Shown piece after piece: positions 8,228 to 19,231 of a stretch of 64,000 bases of DNA. Within the stretch, counting starts at the first letter, position 1. Every line of letters begins with the position of its first letter. Below the pieces are notes generated by a model, which worked only from the letters and a program-made list of their open reading frames with translations, was not told the origin of the DNA and searched no databases. Both the position numbers and the translations under genes were made by a program. This DNA comes from an uncultured Prevotellaceae bacterium (GTDB lineage Bacteria; Bacteroidota; Bacteroidia; Bacteroidales; Bacteroidaceae): positions 1-64,000 of the forward strand of contig CACXSA010000012.1 of the NCBI GenBank assembly GCA_902770195.1. Direction: 5' to 3'.

Positions 8228-9358
8228 ATGAAACAAAACAGCTTTGTTTATGGAGTAGCCGTTGCCGGCTATAACTTTACAGGAAGAGAAGAAGAAACGA
8301 ATAGACTCAAGAGAAATTTTGAAGGAGGCATCAATTCGATTTTGATTTCACCACGCCGTTGGGGAAAGACTTCGCTGGTTAAACATGTTTGTAGCCAGGT
8401 GGACAGAGACAAGGTTATTCCTGTGTTTTTTGATATGTTCACATGCAGAAATGAATATGAGTTCTACAATGCATTGGCAGTCGCAGTAATTAAGCAGACA
8501 GCCACTTCGGCAGAGCGATGGATGGACAATGCAAGGGATTTCCTAATGCGCCTAACCCCTAAAATATCTATCAGTCCTGACCCCACCTCTGATTTCTCAC
8601 TATCGTTAGGTATTACTCCCAAAACACATTCGGCAGAAGAAGTTCTAGGATTAGTGGAAAGCATCGCTATCAAGAAACAAAAACGAATCGTTGTATGTAT
8701 TGATGAATTCCAGCAGATAGGCGAATTTGAAGACTCGTTGAATGTGCAGAAAAGACTGCGTTCTGTATGGCAACACCAGCAGTACACCTCATATTGTCTT
8801 TTTGGCAGTAAAAAACACCTGATGAGTAATCTTTTTCAGAAAAGGAATATGCCTTTCTACCAGTTTGGGGATATGCTATTCCTGAAAAAAATGCCTGTCA
8901 CAAAATGGACGGAATATATCGTATCGCATTTCGAGGCTGAAGGATGCTACATATCAGAAAGGCTGGCAGAAGAAATTTGCCGTATGGTTGACAACCACTC
9001 GGCTTACGTTCAACAATTGGCTTGGCTACTGATTACACGCATGAAAAAGGGTGAAACTGCTACCCAACAGCTATTAGAAAAGGCTATGGAGGACCTCTTG
9101 GATGCCAATGATCTACTGTTTATCCAACAAACAGAATCGTTAACGGCCTACCAGCTTAATTTCCTGCGTGCCATTATCGACGGGGTAGATAAAGACTTCG
9201 GCGAACAACATATCAGAGAGGAGTATCAGTTGGGAAGCAGTTCCAATATTGCCCGTCTGAAAAGTGCCATGATTGTGCGCGACTTAATCGACACCGATGG
9301 GAAAAAGTATTTTATGACTGACCCCGTTTTCTCACTATGGTTTAAACGCAGGAGTTAA
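8228..9358 (+). CDS. AAA/STAND-like ATPase (archaeal-type ATPase family)
   Basis: A 376-residue P-loop ATPase related to the PF01637-type 'archaeal ATPase' family common in Bacteroidetes. Near the N-terminus GYNFTGREEETNRL is the family entry motif, followed by Walker A SPRRWGKTSLVKH (about residue 43), Walker B IVVCIDEFQQIG (about 157) and a sensor-like CLFGSKKHLM segment (about 192). The C-terminal part (SLTAYQLNFLRAIIDG ... LGSSSNIARLKSAMIVRDLI) looks like a winged-helix domain, so it may bind DNA. Start at 8228 because the promoter box ends at 8198. Its partner is unknown; autoregulation through the 15-bp repeats is plausible. Confidence 0.75.
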   Translation: MKQNSFVYGVAVAGYNFTGREEETNRLKRNFEGGINSILISPRRWGKTSLVKHVCSQVDRDKVIPVFFDMFTCRNEYEFYNALAVAVIKQTATSAERWMDNARDFLMRLTPKISISPDPTSDFSLSLGITPKTHSAEEVLGLVESIAIKKQKRIVVCIDEFQQIGEFEDSLNVQKRLRSVWQHQQYTSYCLFGSKKHLMSNLFQKRNMPFYQFGDMLFLKKMPVTKWTEYIVSHFEAEGCYISERLAEEICRMVDNHSAYVQQLAWLLITRMKKGETATQQLLEKAMEDLLDANDLLFIQQTESLTAYQLNFLRAIIDGVDKDFGEQHIREEYQLGSSSNIARLKSAMIVRDLIDTDGKKYFMTDPVFSLWFKRRS

Positions 9359-9423
9359 TGATTCTTTCATTTTGAATAAACTCTACGCGACACAAGCATT
9401 TGGTATAATTAATCTCATAATTC

Positions 9424-9455
9424 TTTGGATAATTGCAACGAATTGCGTAACTTTG
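9424..9455 (+). promoter_or_regulatory. Promoter very close to the start codon
   Basis: TTTG at 9424-9427, a 20-base spacer and TAACTTTG at 9448-9455. The ATG at 9461 is only five bases after the box, so the mRNA should be leaderless or nearly so. Confidence 0.7.
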
Positions 9456-9460
9456 CACGT

Positions 9461-10054
9461 ATGAAAGAAACAAAATGGTGCGAGAATGTTATCCTTGCTG
9501 ATGCCGACTACGTGGACAAGGTAGCGTTTGACCTGATAGTCAACTTCGAACGCATGATAGGCAGGCAGATTCCCAAGGCGGACATGGCTCAATGGCTGGA
9601 GTGCGTAGCGATGGACGGAGGACTCAGACCTCAGCCCTCAGACATCAGCCCTCAGACTTCTATCCAGGTGGTTTTGCTGCACAAACAACAGCAGATGGAG
9701 AACTTCAATCCTGGCATCTTTGCTGAGCTGGACGGAAAGGCATTCACGGGTCCTATAGGCGAATTCCTCATCAGCTGCGTCAAGGTGGAAGACCTGACGA
9801 CGATGGACGACCTCTTCGTGGACTCCATGCAGGTGATTGCCAATGCTGCCGAGGTGAAACGACTCATCGTAGTGCCCAATGCGGAGCAGATATATGATAA
9901 GGTTCGCAAGGGCTTGCAACATGCTGACGACGAGAAGCGCATCACGGTACTGACAATGCAGCCCATGCAGGGAGGAAATTTCCGACAGGAAATACTGGGC
10001 TATTCGCTGATGGCGGCACTGGGCATCAGGTCGGAAGAAATTAATTGTAAATAG
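9461..10054 (+). CDS. DUF6621-like conserved protein
   Basis: A soluble protein of 197 residues that I associate with the Bacteroidetes DUF6621 family. It has no signal peptide or membrane segment and shows an alternating alpha/beta pattern (for example VIANAAEVKRLIVVPNAEQIYDKV). Residues about 54-66 (GLRPQPSDISPQTS) form a low-complexity loop. It is followed 20 bases later by carboxynorspermidine synthase, so it probably shares that transcript. The function is unknown; the frame was started at 9461 because the promoter leaves no room for the upstream ATG. Confidence 0.7.
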   Translation: MKETKWCENVILADADYVDKVAFDLIVNFERMIGRQIPKADMAQWLECVAMDGGLRPQPSDISPQTSIQVVLLHKQQQMENFNPGIFAELDGKAFTGPIGEFLISCVKVEDLTTMDDLFVDSMQVIANAAEVKRLIVVPNAEQIYDKVRKGLQHADDEKRITVLTMQPMQGGNFRQEILGYSLMAALGIRSEEINCK

Positions 10055-10074
10055 TTAAATAGTCAAATAAAACC

Positions 10075-11313
<1,239 letters not shown>

Positions 11314-11365
11314 GCTAGAGAAATGACTCAATAAATTGTAAATCGTCAAATTGTAAATTAATTAT

Positions 11366-12394
11366 ATGGCAAAAAAGGAAAAAGAAGAGGAGCAGTTGTC
11401 TCCACAAGAACAAAGAATGAAAGCCCTGCAGGCTGCTATGGCGAAGATTGAGAAAGACTTCGGCAAAGGCGCTATCATGAAGATGGGCGACGAGAAGGTT
11501 GAGAATGTCGAAGTGATACCTACCGGCTCTATCGGACTGAACGCCGCTCTTGGCGTAGGCGGATATCCTAAAGGGCGTATCATCGAGATATATGGTCCTG
11601 AGTCGAGTGGTAAGACCACACTGGCTATCCACGCTATTGCAGAATGTCAGAAATCTGGTGGAGTAGCCGCATTCATTGACGCTGAGCACGCCTTTGACCG
11701 TTTCTATGCAGAGAAGTTGGGTGTGGATATCAACAACCTGTTGATTTCTCAGCCAGACAATGGTGAACAGGCTCTTGAGATTGCCGACCAGCTGATACGT
11801 TCCAGTGCCGTTGACATCCTAATAGTTGACTCTGTGGCTGCCTTGACTCCCAAGAAGGAAATAGAAGGCGATATGGGCGATTCTGCCGTGGGTCTGCATG
11901 CCCGTCTGATGTCACAAGCCCTGCGCAAGCTGACAGCAACCATCGCAAAGACCAAGACCACCTGCATCTTCATCAACCAGCTGCGCGAGAAGATTGGTGT
12001 GATGTTTGGCAACCCAGAGACTACCACTGGCGGTAACGCCCTGAAGTTCTACGCCTCTGTACGTCTGGACATTCGCAAGTCGCAGTCCGTTAAGGATGGC
12101 GATACCATCTTGGGCAACCAGGTCAAAGTAAAGGTGGTGAAGAACAAAGTGGCTCCCCCCTTCCGTAAGGCAGAGTTTGAAATCATGTTTGGCGAGGGAA
12201 TCTCAAAGATTGGCGAAATCGTAGATTTAGGCGTCGAGTACGAAATCATCAAGAAGAGCGGCTCATGGTTCTCGTATGGAGAAACCAAGTTAGGACAGGG
12301 CCGTGATGCCGTGAAGGACATGCTGAAAGACAACCCAGAGCTGTGCGATGAACTGGAGGCCAAGATTATGGAGGTTCTCAAAGAAAAAAAATAA
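11366..12394 (+). CDS. recA: RecA recombinase
   Basis: A 342-residue RecA. The Walker A loop is [11 protein letters not shown] (about residue 72), Walker B is [12 protein letters not shown] (about 150), and the L2/ATP region reads [26 protein letters not shown]. It forms filaments on single-stranded DNA, drives homologous recombination and, in many bacteria, LexA cleavage. The N-terminal 25 residues are lysine/glutamate-rich. It is followed by a strong terminator. No LexA-type box was recognised upstream. Confidence 0.97.
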   Translation: MAKKEKEEEQLSPQEQRMKALQAAMAKIEKDFGKGAIMKMGDEKVENVEVIPTGSIGLNAALGVGGYPKGRIIEIYGPESSGKTTLAIHAIAECQKSGGVAAFIDAEHAFDRFYAEKLGVDINNLLISQPDNGEQALEIADQLIRSSAVDILIVDSVAALTPKKEIEGDMGDSAVGLHARLMSQALRKLTATIAKTKTTCIFINQLREKIGVMFGNPETTTGGNALKFYASVRLDIRKSQSVKDGDTILGNQVKVKVVKNKVAPPFRKAEFEIMFGEGISKIGEIVDLGVEYEIIKKSGSWFSYGETKLGQGRDAVKDMLKDNPELCDELEAKIMEVLKEKK

Positions 12395-12407
12395 GCAAGA
12401 GGTTCAT

Positions 12408-12450
12408 AAAAGAAGAGTGAGGAACATCAACATTCCCCACTCTTTTTTAT
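12408..12450 (+). terminator. Intrinsic terminator of recA
   Basis: AAGAGTG-A-GGAA pairs with TTCC-C-CACTCTT and is followed by a run of T residues; it lies 14 bases after the recA stop codon. Confidence 0.85.
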
Positions 12451-12485
12451 TTTTGAGGTATCATGACACCTCATCTTACTGGCTA

Positions 12486-13946
12486 TTACTCTATCGGTGT
12501 TCCCGTCTCCATCGTTCCACCAACAATACCACCTACGTTTTTCCTCTGCTTGCTCTGCTTGCTCTGCTTGCTCTGCTTGCTCTGCCCGCTCCGCTTACTT
12601 TTCCTGAGGGTAGGAGGTTCACTGTTAACATCACCCCGACGAGCCTTAGCCTCTATCACATAGCCTCTTTCGTCGAATGTCACATCAAGCACGACGCCAT
12701 TCGAACGGACATAGAGCCACATGTCCAAATTGTCGTCGCCTTCAATTTTCCTAGCAGCCTCACCCATTGCCAACTCCACTTCATCCTTCGTCATACCACG
12801 AATGACGCGTCCTTCACGGATAGCCGCACGGGTTTCCTTACTGGTGTTATGAGACTCACCCTCACCAATTCCGAAGATATAACCGAAATAGTCTTCCTTA
12901 GCAGCTTCATCAGCAAGGTTCTCCAACGTAAAGATAACATCCTTATAATAGATTCGGCGACTCTCTGTCTCACGCAAGGTCAGCGAATAGTAGTTATTCT
13001 TGATAGGTTTAATCTCATCAATCACGAAACCAGTATAGCGAGGCACTTTGATGTCACGAACCTTACCAGAGCCTTTACTGCTCATGCTGGTAACCACTTT
13101 CGTATGAACAGTAGCATTCAGATAGTCCCTGACATCTTGTGATACTGCCATATTGTCATCTGAGAAATCAAAAGAGCCTCGGAACAGGAATTTCTCGGTG
13201 CCCATTACGAATTCCTCGTCACGCATACCGCAATTGGTCTTGCTCATTGCCACGTTCTGATAAAACTGGTCACCATTCGCATCCTCAACGACAATCTTGA
13301 CGGGGAACGAACGAGAGCCTACACCAATGGCTTTCACCTCTACAACCTTATTTTTATCAATGGTAACCTCGCGAAAGCCGTCTCCATCATACTCTGTATC
13401 TACACGATAAGTCTGGGCACGGGTAAGCAATGTCTTGCCCAACAACAACTCGCGAGCCTTATCGACATCACCCAGATAGGCTAATGTCGGAACACCCATC
13501 TTGCCATAGCAATAGTCGTCAAAAGTGCCATTGGGTAATACATAGTAGTAGTCTTTATTGTCATTCTCGCAGGTAAAGTTGATATGCACCCTTCCATTGG
13601 GCATATCCTCATGACCTTTATACACCATGATGTAATGACGCAATTTGCCATTACCTACCTCTTTGTCGGTATTAGCATCACGGAAAGTGTTCACCAAGAG
13701 GTCGTATTTCTCAGGAATGACCATAAAACGCATTCCCTCCTTCCAATCGCACATAGAATAGAAACGGAAATTCTTACCCATGAAGTCTAAGTTTTCTGCT
13801 TCTTCCTCTTGAGCAGCAGCATCCTGGTTGACTTTTGCAACCGTTTTCTTCACCCCCTTAGTCTTTACTATATAAGGATTATCTTGTGCTGTAGCCGTCA
13901 GCAGAGCCAAGGCAAATCCAGCCAATAGAAGCATTCTCTTCATCAT
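12486..13946 (-). CDS. Secreted protein with C-terminal BamE/SmpA-like segment
   Basis: The product begins with a signal peptide (MKRMLLLAGFALALLTATAQ) and has about 486 residues. Most of it is unassigned beta-rich sequence. Near the C-terminus IRGMTKDEVELAMGEAARKI followed by a short beta hairpin (LDMWLYVRSNGVVLDVTFDERGY region) resembles the SmpA/OmlA (BamE-like) fold. The extreme C-terminus has a KQS repeat encoded by a 9-bp tandem array. I choose the start at 13946 because the promoter box at 13978-13985 excludes the longer frame; 13943 is equally possible. The gene converges with recA and diverges from dnaK. Confidence 0.7.
   Translation of the reverse strand: MMKRMLLLAGFALALLTATAQDNPYIVKTKGVKKTVAKVNQDAAAQEEEAENLDFMGKNFRFYSMCDWKEGMRFMVIPEKYDLLVNTFRDANTDKEVGNGKLRHYIMVYKGHEDMPNGRVHINFTCENDNKDYYYVLPNGTFDDYCYGKMGVPTLAYLGDVDKARELLLGKTLLTRAQTYRVDTEYDGDGFREVTIDKNKVVEVKAIGVGSRSFPVKIVVEDANGDQFYQNVAMSKTNCGMRDEEFVMGTEKFLFRGSFDFSDDNMAVSQDVRDYLNATVHTKVVTSMSSKGSGKVRDIKVPRYTGFVIDEIKPIKNNYYSLTLRETESRRIYYKDVIFTLENLADEAAKEDYFGYIFGIGEGESHNTSKETRAAIREGRVIRGMTKDEVELAMGEAARKIEGDDNLDMWLYVRSNGVVLDVTFDERGYVIEAKARRGDVNSEPPTLRKSKRSGQSKQSKQSKQSKQRKNVGGIVGGTMETGTPIE
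12544..12597 (-). repeat. 9-bp tandem repeat inside a gene (VNTR)
   Basis: CTCTGCTTG is repeated four times exactly, followed by CTCTGCCCG and CTCCGCTTA. On the coding strand it encodes a Ser-Lys-Gln triplet repeat. Copy-number change would alter length without breaking the frame. Confidence 0.85.
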
Positions 13947-13977
13947 GATACTGTTTTCTTTTGTCATTAATGTGGTG

Positions 13978-13985
13978 CAAAGATA
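13978..13985 (-). promoter_or_regulatory. -7 box of the secreted BamE-like protein gene
   Basis: TATCTTTG on the minus strand, 31 bases before the preferred start codon. Confidence 0.55.
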
Positions 13986-14043
13986 AGGTTTTTTTTTCAT
14001 ACTTATGCCAAAATGTCATTATAATGTTGAAAAAAACATGTTT

Positions 14044-14059
14044 TGGCACATGCTTTGCT
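14044..14059 (+). promoter_or_regulatory. Candidate sigma-54 promoter of dnaK
   Basis: TGGCACA-TGCT-TTGCT matches the -24/-12 consensus TGGCACG-N4-TTGCW at every position but one, with the correct spacing. No TAnnTTTG box was found between 13986 and the dnaK start. The predicted transcript start is near 14070, giving a leader of about 40 bases. Confidence 0.5.
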
Positions 14060-14109
14060 GTTTATTGTGCGACACAATTATGATTATTAACAATTTAAAA
14101 AATACAATT

Positions 14110-16026
14110 ATGGGAAAGATTATTGGAATCGACTTAGGAACAACTAACAGCTGCGTTGCCGTTTTTGAGGGTAACGAGCCTGTAGTTATCGCTAACAGCG
14201 AAGGAAAGCGTACCACACCTTCTGTGGTAGGTTTCGTGGAAAACGGTGAGCGTAAGATTGGTGACCCTGCCAAGCGTCAGGCCATTACCAACCCGAAGAA
14301 GACCGTTTACTCTATCAAGCGTTTCATGGGTGAGAACTGGCAGCAGACAGAGAAGGAAATCTCACGCGTACCTTACTCTGTAGTCAACGAGGGAGGCTAT
14401 CCTCGTGTCGATATCGACGGACGTAAATATACGCCACAGGAGATTTCTGCCATGATACTGCAGAAGATGAAGAAGACTGCTGAGGACTATCTGGGTCAGG
14501 AAGTAACGGATGCCGTTATCACCGTACCTGCCTACTTCTCAGACTCTCAGCGTCAGGCTACGAAGGAGGCCGGACAGATTGCAGGCCTCAACGTTCGCCG
14601 TATCGTCAACGAGCCTACCGCTGCCGCTTTGGCATACGGTGTTGACAAGGCCAACAAGGATATGAAGATTGCCGTATTCGACCTCGGTGGTGGTACGTTC
14701 GATATCTCTATCCTGGAGTTTGGCGGTGGTGTGTTCGAGGTACTCTCTACCAATGGTGATACTCACCTGGGTGGTGACGACTTCGACCAGGTTATCATCG
14801 ACTGGCTCGTTCAGGAGTTCAAGAACGACGAGGGTGCCGACCTGAAGGCTGACCCAATGGCTATGCAGCGTCTGAAGGAAGCTGCCGAGAAGGCTAAGAT
14901 TGAGCTGTCTTCCAGCACAAGCACCGAGATTAACCTACCTTACATCATGCCTGTAGGTGGTGTTCCCAAGCACTTGGTAAAGAACTTGACCCGTGCTAAG
15001 TTCGAGCAGCTGGCTCATGGACTCATCCAGGCTTGTCTGGCTCCTTGTCAGAAGGCTATGTCAGATGCCAAACTGAACACTGCCGATATCGACGAGGTTA
15101 TCCTCGTAGGTGGTTCAAGCCGTATTCCTGCCGTTCAGGAGCTGGTTAAGAACTACTTCGGCAAAGAGCCTTCAAAGGGTGTTAACCCCGACGAGGTAGT
15201 AGCCGTAGGTGCATCTATCCAGGGTGCTATCCTGAACAAGGAAGGTGGCGTAGGCGACATCGTATTGCTCGACGTAACGCCTCTGACACTGGGTATCGAG
15301 ACGATGGGTGGTGTAATGACCAAACTGATTGAGGCCAACACAACCATTCCTTGCAAGAAGAGCGAGGTATTCTCAACAGCTGCCGACAACCAGACAGAGG
15401 TAACCATCCGTGTACTGCAGGGTGAGCGTCCTATGGCTAACCAGAACAAGCAGCTGGGCATCTTCAACCTGACAGGTATCGCTCCTGCCCGTCGTGGCAT
15501 TCCTCAGATTGAGGTTACCTTCGACATCGACGCCAACGGTATCCTGAAGGTATCTGCCAAGGATAAGGCTACCGGCAAGGAGCAGGCCATCCGCATCGAG
15601 GCTTCCAGCGGTCTGTCACAGGATGAGATCAACCGTATGAAGGCCGAGGCCGAGGCTAATGCAGAGGCTGACAAGAAGGAGCGCGAGCGTGTTGACAAGA
15701 TGAACCAGGCTGACTCTATGATTTTCCAGACCGAAAATCAGCTGAAGGAACTCGGTGACAAGCTGCCCGCTCAGCATAAGCCCGCCATCGAACAGGCCCT
15801 CCAGCAGTTGAAAGACGCCCACAAGGCTGGCGACATCAACGCCATCGATACTGCAATGGAAGCCCTCAACAACGCTTGGCAGACCGCTTCACAGCAGATG
15901 TACCAAGGTGCACAGGGTGCTCAGGCCGGTCCTCAGGACAACCCATTCGGCGGTCAGCAGCAGGCTCAGCAGGAGGCTCCAAAGGATGAGAACATCCAGG
16001 ATGCCGACTTCGAGGAGGTGAAATAA
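14110..16026 (+). CDS. dnaK: Chaperone DnaK (Hsp70)
   Basis: A 638-residue Hsp70. It opens with [17 protein letters not shown], has the second signature [15 protein letters not shown] (about residue 195) and the third [17 protein letters not shown] (about 335), then the substrate-binding domain ([11 protein letters not shown] onward) and a Gln/Ala-rich C-terminus ending DADFEEVK, close to the canonical EEVK-type end. It binds unfolded peptides in an ATP cycle with DnaJ and GrpE, neither of which is adjacent. The start at 14110 is where family similarity begins. It is monocistronic with its own terminator. Confidence 0.97.
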   Translation: MGKIIGIDLGTTNSCVAVFEGNEPVVIANSEGKRTTPSVVGFVENGERKIGDPAKRQAITNPKKTVYSIKRFMGENWQQTEKEISRVPYSVVNEGGYPRVDIDGRKYTPQEISAMILQKMKKTAEDYLGQEVTDAVITVPAYFSDSQRQATKEAGQIAGLNVRRIVNEPTAAALAYGVDKANKDMKIAVFDLGGGTFDISILEFGGGVFEVLSTNGDTHLGGDDFDQVIIDWLVQEFKNDEGADLKADPMAMQRLKEAAEKAKIELSSSTSTEINLPYIMPVGGVPKHLVKNLTRAKFEQLAHGLIQACLAPCQKAMSDAKLNTADIDEVILVGGSSRIPAVQELVKNYFGKEPSKGVNPDEVVAVGASIQGAILNKEGGVGDIVLLDVTPLTLGIETMGGVMTKLIEANTTIPCKKSEVFSTAADNQTEVTIRVLQGERPMANQNKQLGIFNLTGIAPARRGIPQIEVTFDIDANGILKVSAKDKATGKEQAIRIEASSGLSQDEINRMKAEAEANAEADKKERERVDKMNQADSMIFQTENQLKELGDKLPAQHKPAIEQALQQLKDAHKAGDINAIDTAMEALNNAWQTASQQMYQGAQGAQAGPQDNPFGGQQQAQQEAPKDENIQDADFEEVK

Positions 16027-16046
16027 TCCACAAAGAATTATCAGAT

Positions 16047-16086
16047 AAAATCGTGCAGCTCATAAGGGCTGCATGATTTTTTTTTA
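16047..16086 (+). terminator. Intrinsic terminator of dnaK
   Basis: AAAATCGTGCAGC pairs with GCTGCATGATTTT, followed by a run of T residues. Confidence 0.85.
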
Positions 16087-16154
16087 GGGTCAGCGGATTT
16101 TCTTGGTTGGCAGGTGCTGGCTAATCAGGATTTTTTTTCCTTGGCATTATGATC

Positions 16155-17423
16155 TTACAAGATATTCAGGAAGAGGGTGATGATGCCGGTGTTGATGAGG
16201 TCGGCGAACATGGCACCGATGATGGGGACAATGAGGAAAGGTTTGACGGTATAGCGGTATTTATAGCATACCGCACTCATGTTGGCCATCGCATTAGGAG
16301 TTGCACCCAGTCCGAAGCCACACATGCCGGCACACAATACGGCAGCATCGTAGTCACGACCTAACAGGGGGAATGCCACGGTGTATGCAAAGAATGCCAT
16401 CATTACGACCTGAGAGAACAGGATAACCACCAACGGAAGTGCCAGGCTTTGAAGTTCCCAGAGTTTCAGGGATATCATGGCCATTCCGAGGAACATAGAC
16501 AGGCAGATATTGCCGACACTGACGATGCGCTCCATGTCAAGCAGTTTTTCAGCCTTCTCCCATTTGCCATCCTCCTTGTAACTGATGAATCCTAACGTAT
16601 TACGGGCGATGGCGGCTAATATCAAGGCACCGAAATAGGTGGGAAACGTGATGCCCGTCTTGCCAAACAACCAACTCAAGAGGGTGCCGCCCCCCATGAC
16701 CAGGAGGATGCAATATGACGCCTTGGCATACTGCTGGAACTCCTGTTCGTTGGTACTGATACGCTTGGCACGACCCGTTGGCGAAGCCTCATCACTCTCG
16801 ATACCAGCCATAGCCGGGTCTATTTCATCATCTTGCGGCTGCATCTGCTCGTGGGTAAGTTTCGTGCGGATAATCTTCTCTGCCAACGGTCCGCCTAACA
16901 TAGAACCGGCTATCAGTCCGAAAGTAGCGGCAGCCATACCTACCGTGCCGGCGCCATGCAGTCCCATTCCTTCAAGAACACTTGCAAATCCGCCCGCCGT
17001 ACCGTGTCCACCCGTCATGGAAATACTGCCAGCCGCCATGCCAATCAAAGGATCGACGCCCATCAGTCGGGTAATACCCATAGGCATCAGGTTCTGCATG
17101 GCAATAACGATGACCAGCAATGCCAGCATAATCAGCAAAGGTTTTCCACCCTTCTTTATTACTTTCAGGTCACTTTGGAAACCCACGCTGGTAAAGAACG
17201 CAAGCATGAAGACATCCTTCAGCGTGCCGTCGAACGCCACCTCGATATGGCACCATGCATACAGTGCCAGGGTGAGCAATGAGAAAATGACACCACCGCT
17301 CACCGGCGACGGAATACAATATTTCTGGAGAAAGGAGATCTTTCGCGTTAAAACCATGCCGACGATGAGCGCCAAGGCCCCGATGCCGGCAGTTTGTATC
17401 ATGTCTAGTTCAATCGTTGTCAT
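16155..17423 (-). CDS. gltS: Sodium/glutamate symporter GltS
   Basis: A 422-residue membrane protein with about ten hydrophobic segments and the GltS signature regions: an N-terminal GALALIVGMVLTRKISFLQKYCIPSPVSGG and GMAAGSISMTGGHGTAGGF (about 135), mirrored by GMCGFGLGATPNAMANM (about 370) in the second half. The two Gly-rich re-entrant motifs reflect the inverted internal repeat of the family. It imports glutamate with sodium. A charged cytoplasmic loop (about 205-230) separates the halves. It begins 19 bases after the stop of the upstream barrel gene and is probably co-transcribed with it. Confidence 0.95.
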   Translation of the reverse strand: MTTIELDMIQTAGIGALALIVGMVLTRKISFLQKYCIPSPVSGGVIFSLLTLALYAWCHIEVAFDGTLKDVFMLAFFTSVGFQSDLKVIKKGGKPLLIMLALLVIVIAMQNLMPMGITRLMGVDPLIGMAAGSISMTGGHGTAGGFASVLEGMGLHGAGTVGMAAATFGLIAGSMLGGPLAEKIIRTKLTHEQMQPQDDEIDPAMAGIESDEASPTGRAKRISTNEQEFQQYAKASYCILLVMGGGTLLSWLFGKTGITFPTYFGALILAAIARNTLGFISYKEDGKWEKAEKLLDMERIVSVGNICLSMFLGMAMISLKLWELQSLALPLVVILFSQVVMMAFFAYTVAFPLLGRDYDAAVLCAGMCGFGLGATPNAMANMSAVCYKYRYTVKPFLIVPIIGAMFADLINTGIITLFLNIL

Positions 17424-17442
17424 AACAATATATGGTTATAAG

Positions 17443-19032
17443 TTAGAATCTATACTGCAATTTAATGTTGGCTGCATGTCGGTTTACCAAGGCATCGCTG
17501 CAGAAGGCGTCGAACATGTCGTGCCAGTCGATGCCCATGTTCCAATGCCTGCCCAACTGCTTGTTGACGGTCAGACATCCATAGACAGGAGTGCCGAACG
17601 CATCACGATACGGAGCCTTGTCGGTGTAATAGACCATCTGCATGCCTATCTGCCAGTTGTGAGGGAGATAGGCCGTGGGGGCGAGGCGCAGAGAGGCGAA
17701 GACATCACTTGCGGCAATATACAGATTGGCACCGCCCTTCAGCGTGAGCCATTTCGTTTTCCAGTAGGCCGAAGCAAACACCTCGGTGAAGTTGTCGTCG
17801 CCTTCAACCATGTAATAGCTCGCCTCCGTCTGCACCGTGAATTTCGGCTTGCTGTAGGTATAGGCCAGTTTTATCTGGTTGATATCCCATTCCTCCAGGT
17901 TCTGCTTGATATACAACCAGCCACTATAGTCCAGCGAAACGGTATTCAGGAAGAGCGCCTCGTAGGCGGGATTATAGTATTTGCGATAGTATCCCAACTG
18001 TACCTGGTGGCGGTTATTGGGCACAAAAATGGCGCAGGCATTGGTATTGTTGCGGATGTCGTCATAGTCCCTGCTGTAGTCCTCATCCGTCAGCCGGTAG
18101 CCATAGAACATGATTCGGTTACCAGCCGTGAAGCGCCATTGGGGCAAGGTATAGGTGAACTGCAGGTAGATGTCGTTGTTGAAGATATTCCAGTTCCAGT
18201 CCCTCGCCTTCTGACTGGTCATGAGGTAGTCGCCCTCGGCACCCAGCATCATAGACAGTCGTTTGGTGAACAACGGCGTATTCAGCTCAACCGTGTACAT
18301 CGGCAGCTTGTTGGTAACGAACTGTTCGCTGGAATACTGATAACTTCCCACGAGGAGCAGTTCGGTGCCTATGTCATTGAAGGTATGGAAATATCGTGCC
18401 CTGCCCAGCACTTTTCGCATCATTTTATTGGGCTGTTCAATAAACTGCTGCGTGAAATAGGTCAGCAGTTTGTTCTTGTCGTCAAAGCGGTTGGTCATGT
18501 GAAGCGTCAGATACTCCCTGCTGCCCTCCTGATAGCGGTAGGTAGCATTGGCATAGATATCCGTGCCCTTACTGCCATACAGCGCATTGACCGTTCCGTT
18601 GCCTTCGCCGTCCTTGCCAAAGCCCCCCTCACCCTCCACGAAGCCTTTCAGCCCGGAAGCCATCTTCATGTTGATGTCCAGCACATTACCCGTACCGATG
18701 GTGCCCTTGGCAACGCCCGTATTGTCGCACACCTGAATCTTTTCAATGTCCTTGGCCTTCATCTGGCTGAGAATCAGTCTGTCGTCGCCGTTGAACGGGA
18801 CATTGTCGATGCGCAGGTTGTAAAGGGTGAGAATTTCCTCGTAGCCCGTTATCAGCAGGTCGGGCACCATCTGCAGCATATCCATCAGCGTTTCCTCACC
18901 TGTCAGTTCCATGCGCTGAGGATAGATAATGGTCCTGTCGGCCTTGATCTCCACGATGGGCAGGCTGTCGTCGGCAAACCCGGAGACAGCTAAAAACCAG
19001 GAGGCTATCAATATCAAGAGACCACGATGCAT
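17443..19032 (-). CDS. Outer-membrane barrel with TonB-plug-like N-terminus
   Basis: A 529-residue exported protein (MHRGLLILIASWFLAVSGFA signal peptide). Residues about 40-120 (TLMDMLQMVPDLLITGYEEILTLYNLRIDNVPF ... IEKIQV) resemble a TonB-dependent receptor plug without a clear TonB box, and the remainder is alternating aromatic beta-strand sequence ending in RF, as in outer-membrane barrels. It is shorter than typical TonB receptors. It is upstream of gltS in the same orientation, so it may supply the periplasm with a nutrient that GltS then imports, but the substrate is unknown. Confidence 0.65.
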   Translation of the reverse strand: MHRGLLILIASWFLAVSGFADDSLPIVEIKADRTIIYPQRMELTGEETLMDMLQMVPDLLITGYEEILTLYNLRIDNVPFNGDDRLILSQMKAKDIEKIQVCDNTGVAKGTIGTGNVLDINMKMASGLKGFVEGEGGFGKDGEGNGTVNALYGSKGTDIYANATYRYQEGSREYLTLHMTNRFDDKNKLLTYFTQQFIEQPNKMMRKVLGRARYFHTFNDIGTELLLVGSYQYSSEQFVTNKLPMYTVELNTPLFTKRLSMMLGAEGDYLMTSQKARDWNWNIFNNDIYLQFTYTLPQWRFTAGNRIMFYGYRLTDEDYSRDYDDIRNNTNACAIFVPNNRHQVQLGYYRKYYNPAYEALFLNTVSLDYSGWLYIKQNLEEWDINQIKLAYTYSKPKFTVQTEASYYMVEGDDNFTEVFASAYWKTKWLTLKGGANLYIAASDVFASLRLAPTAYLPHNWQIGMQMVYYTDKAPYRDAFGTPVYGCLTVNKQLGRHWNMGIDWHDMFDAFCSDALVNRHAANIKLQYRF

Positions 19033-19068
19033 ACGACTAGGGTAAATAAAAGTGTTAGTAATATGTCA

Positions 19069-19076
19069 CAAAGATA
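19069..19076 (-). promoter_or_regulatory. -7 box of the barrel-gltS operon
   Basis: TATCTTTG on the minus strand, 37 bases before the start codon; no convincing TTTG was found at the usual upstream distance. Confidence 0.5.
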
Positions 19077-19231
19077 CGAAGAATAATTGATTGTTCTTTA
19101 TTTTTTTGATTTTTTAAGTTTTTCCCATGCCCGCTCCGTTTGGAAATCACAGCCGCGCCACTGATGACTTTTGCCCATTTCATACGTCTTCAAAAATAAA
19201 GAACAAACAAATCAAAAAAAAGGAGAAAATT

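Noticed and set aside
16639..18993. Large plus-strand gene opposite gltS and the barrel gene
   Set aside because: It spans two well-supported minus-strand genes and their junction, and its translation is low-complexity shadow sequence.
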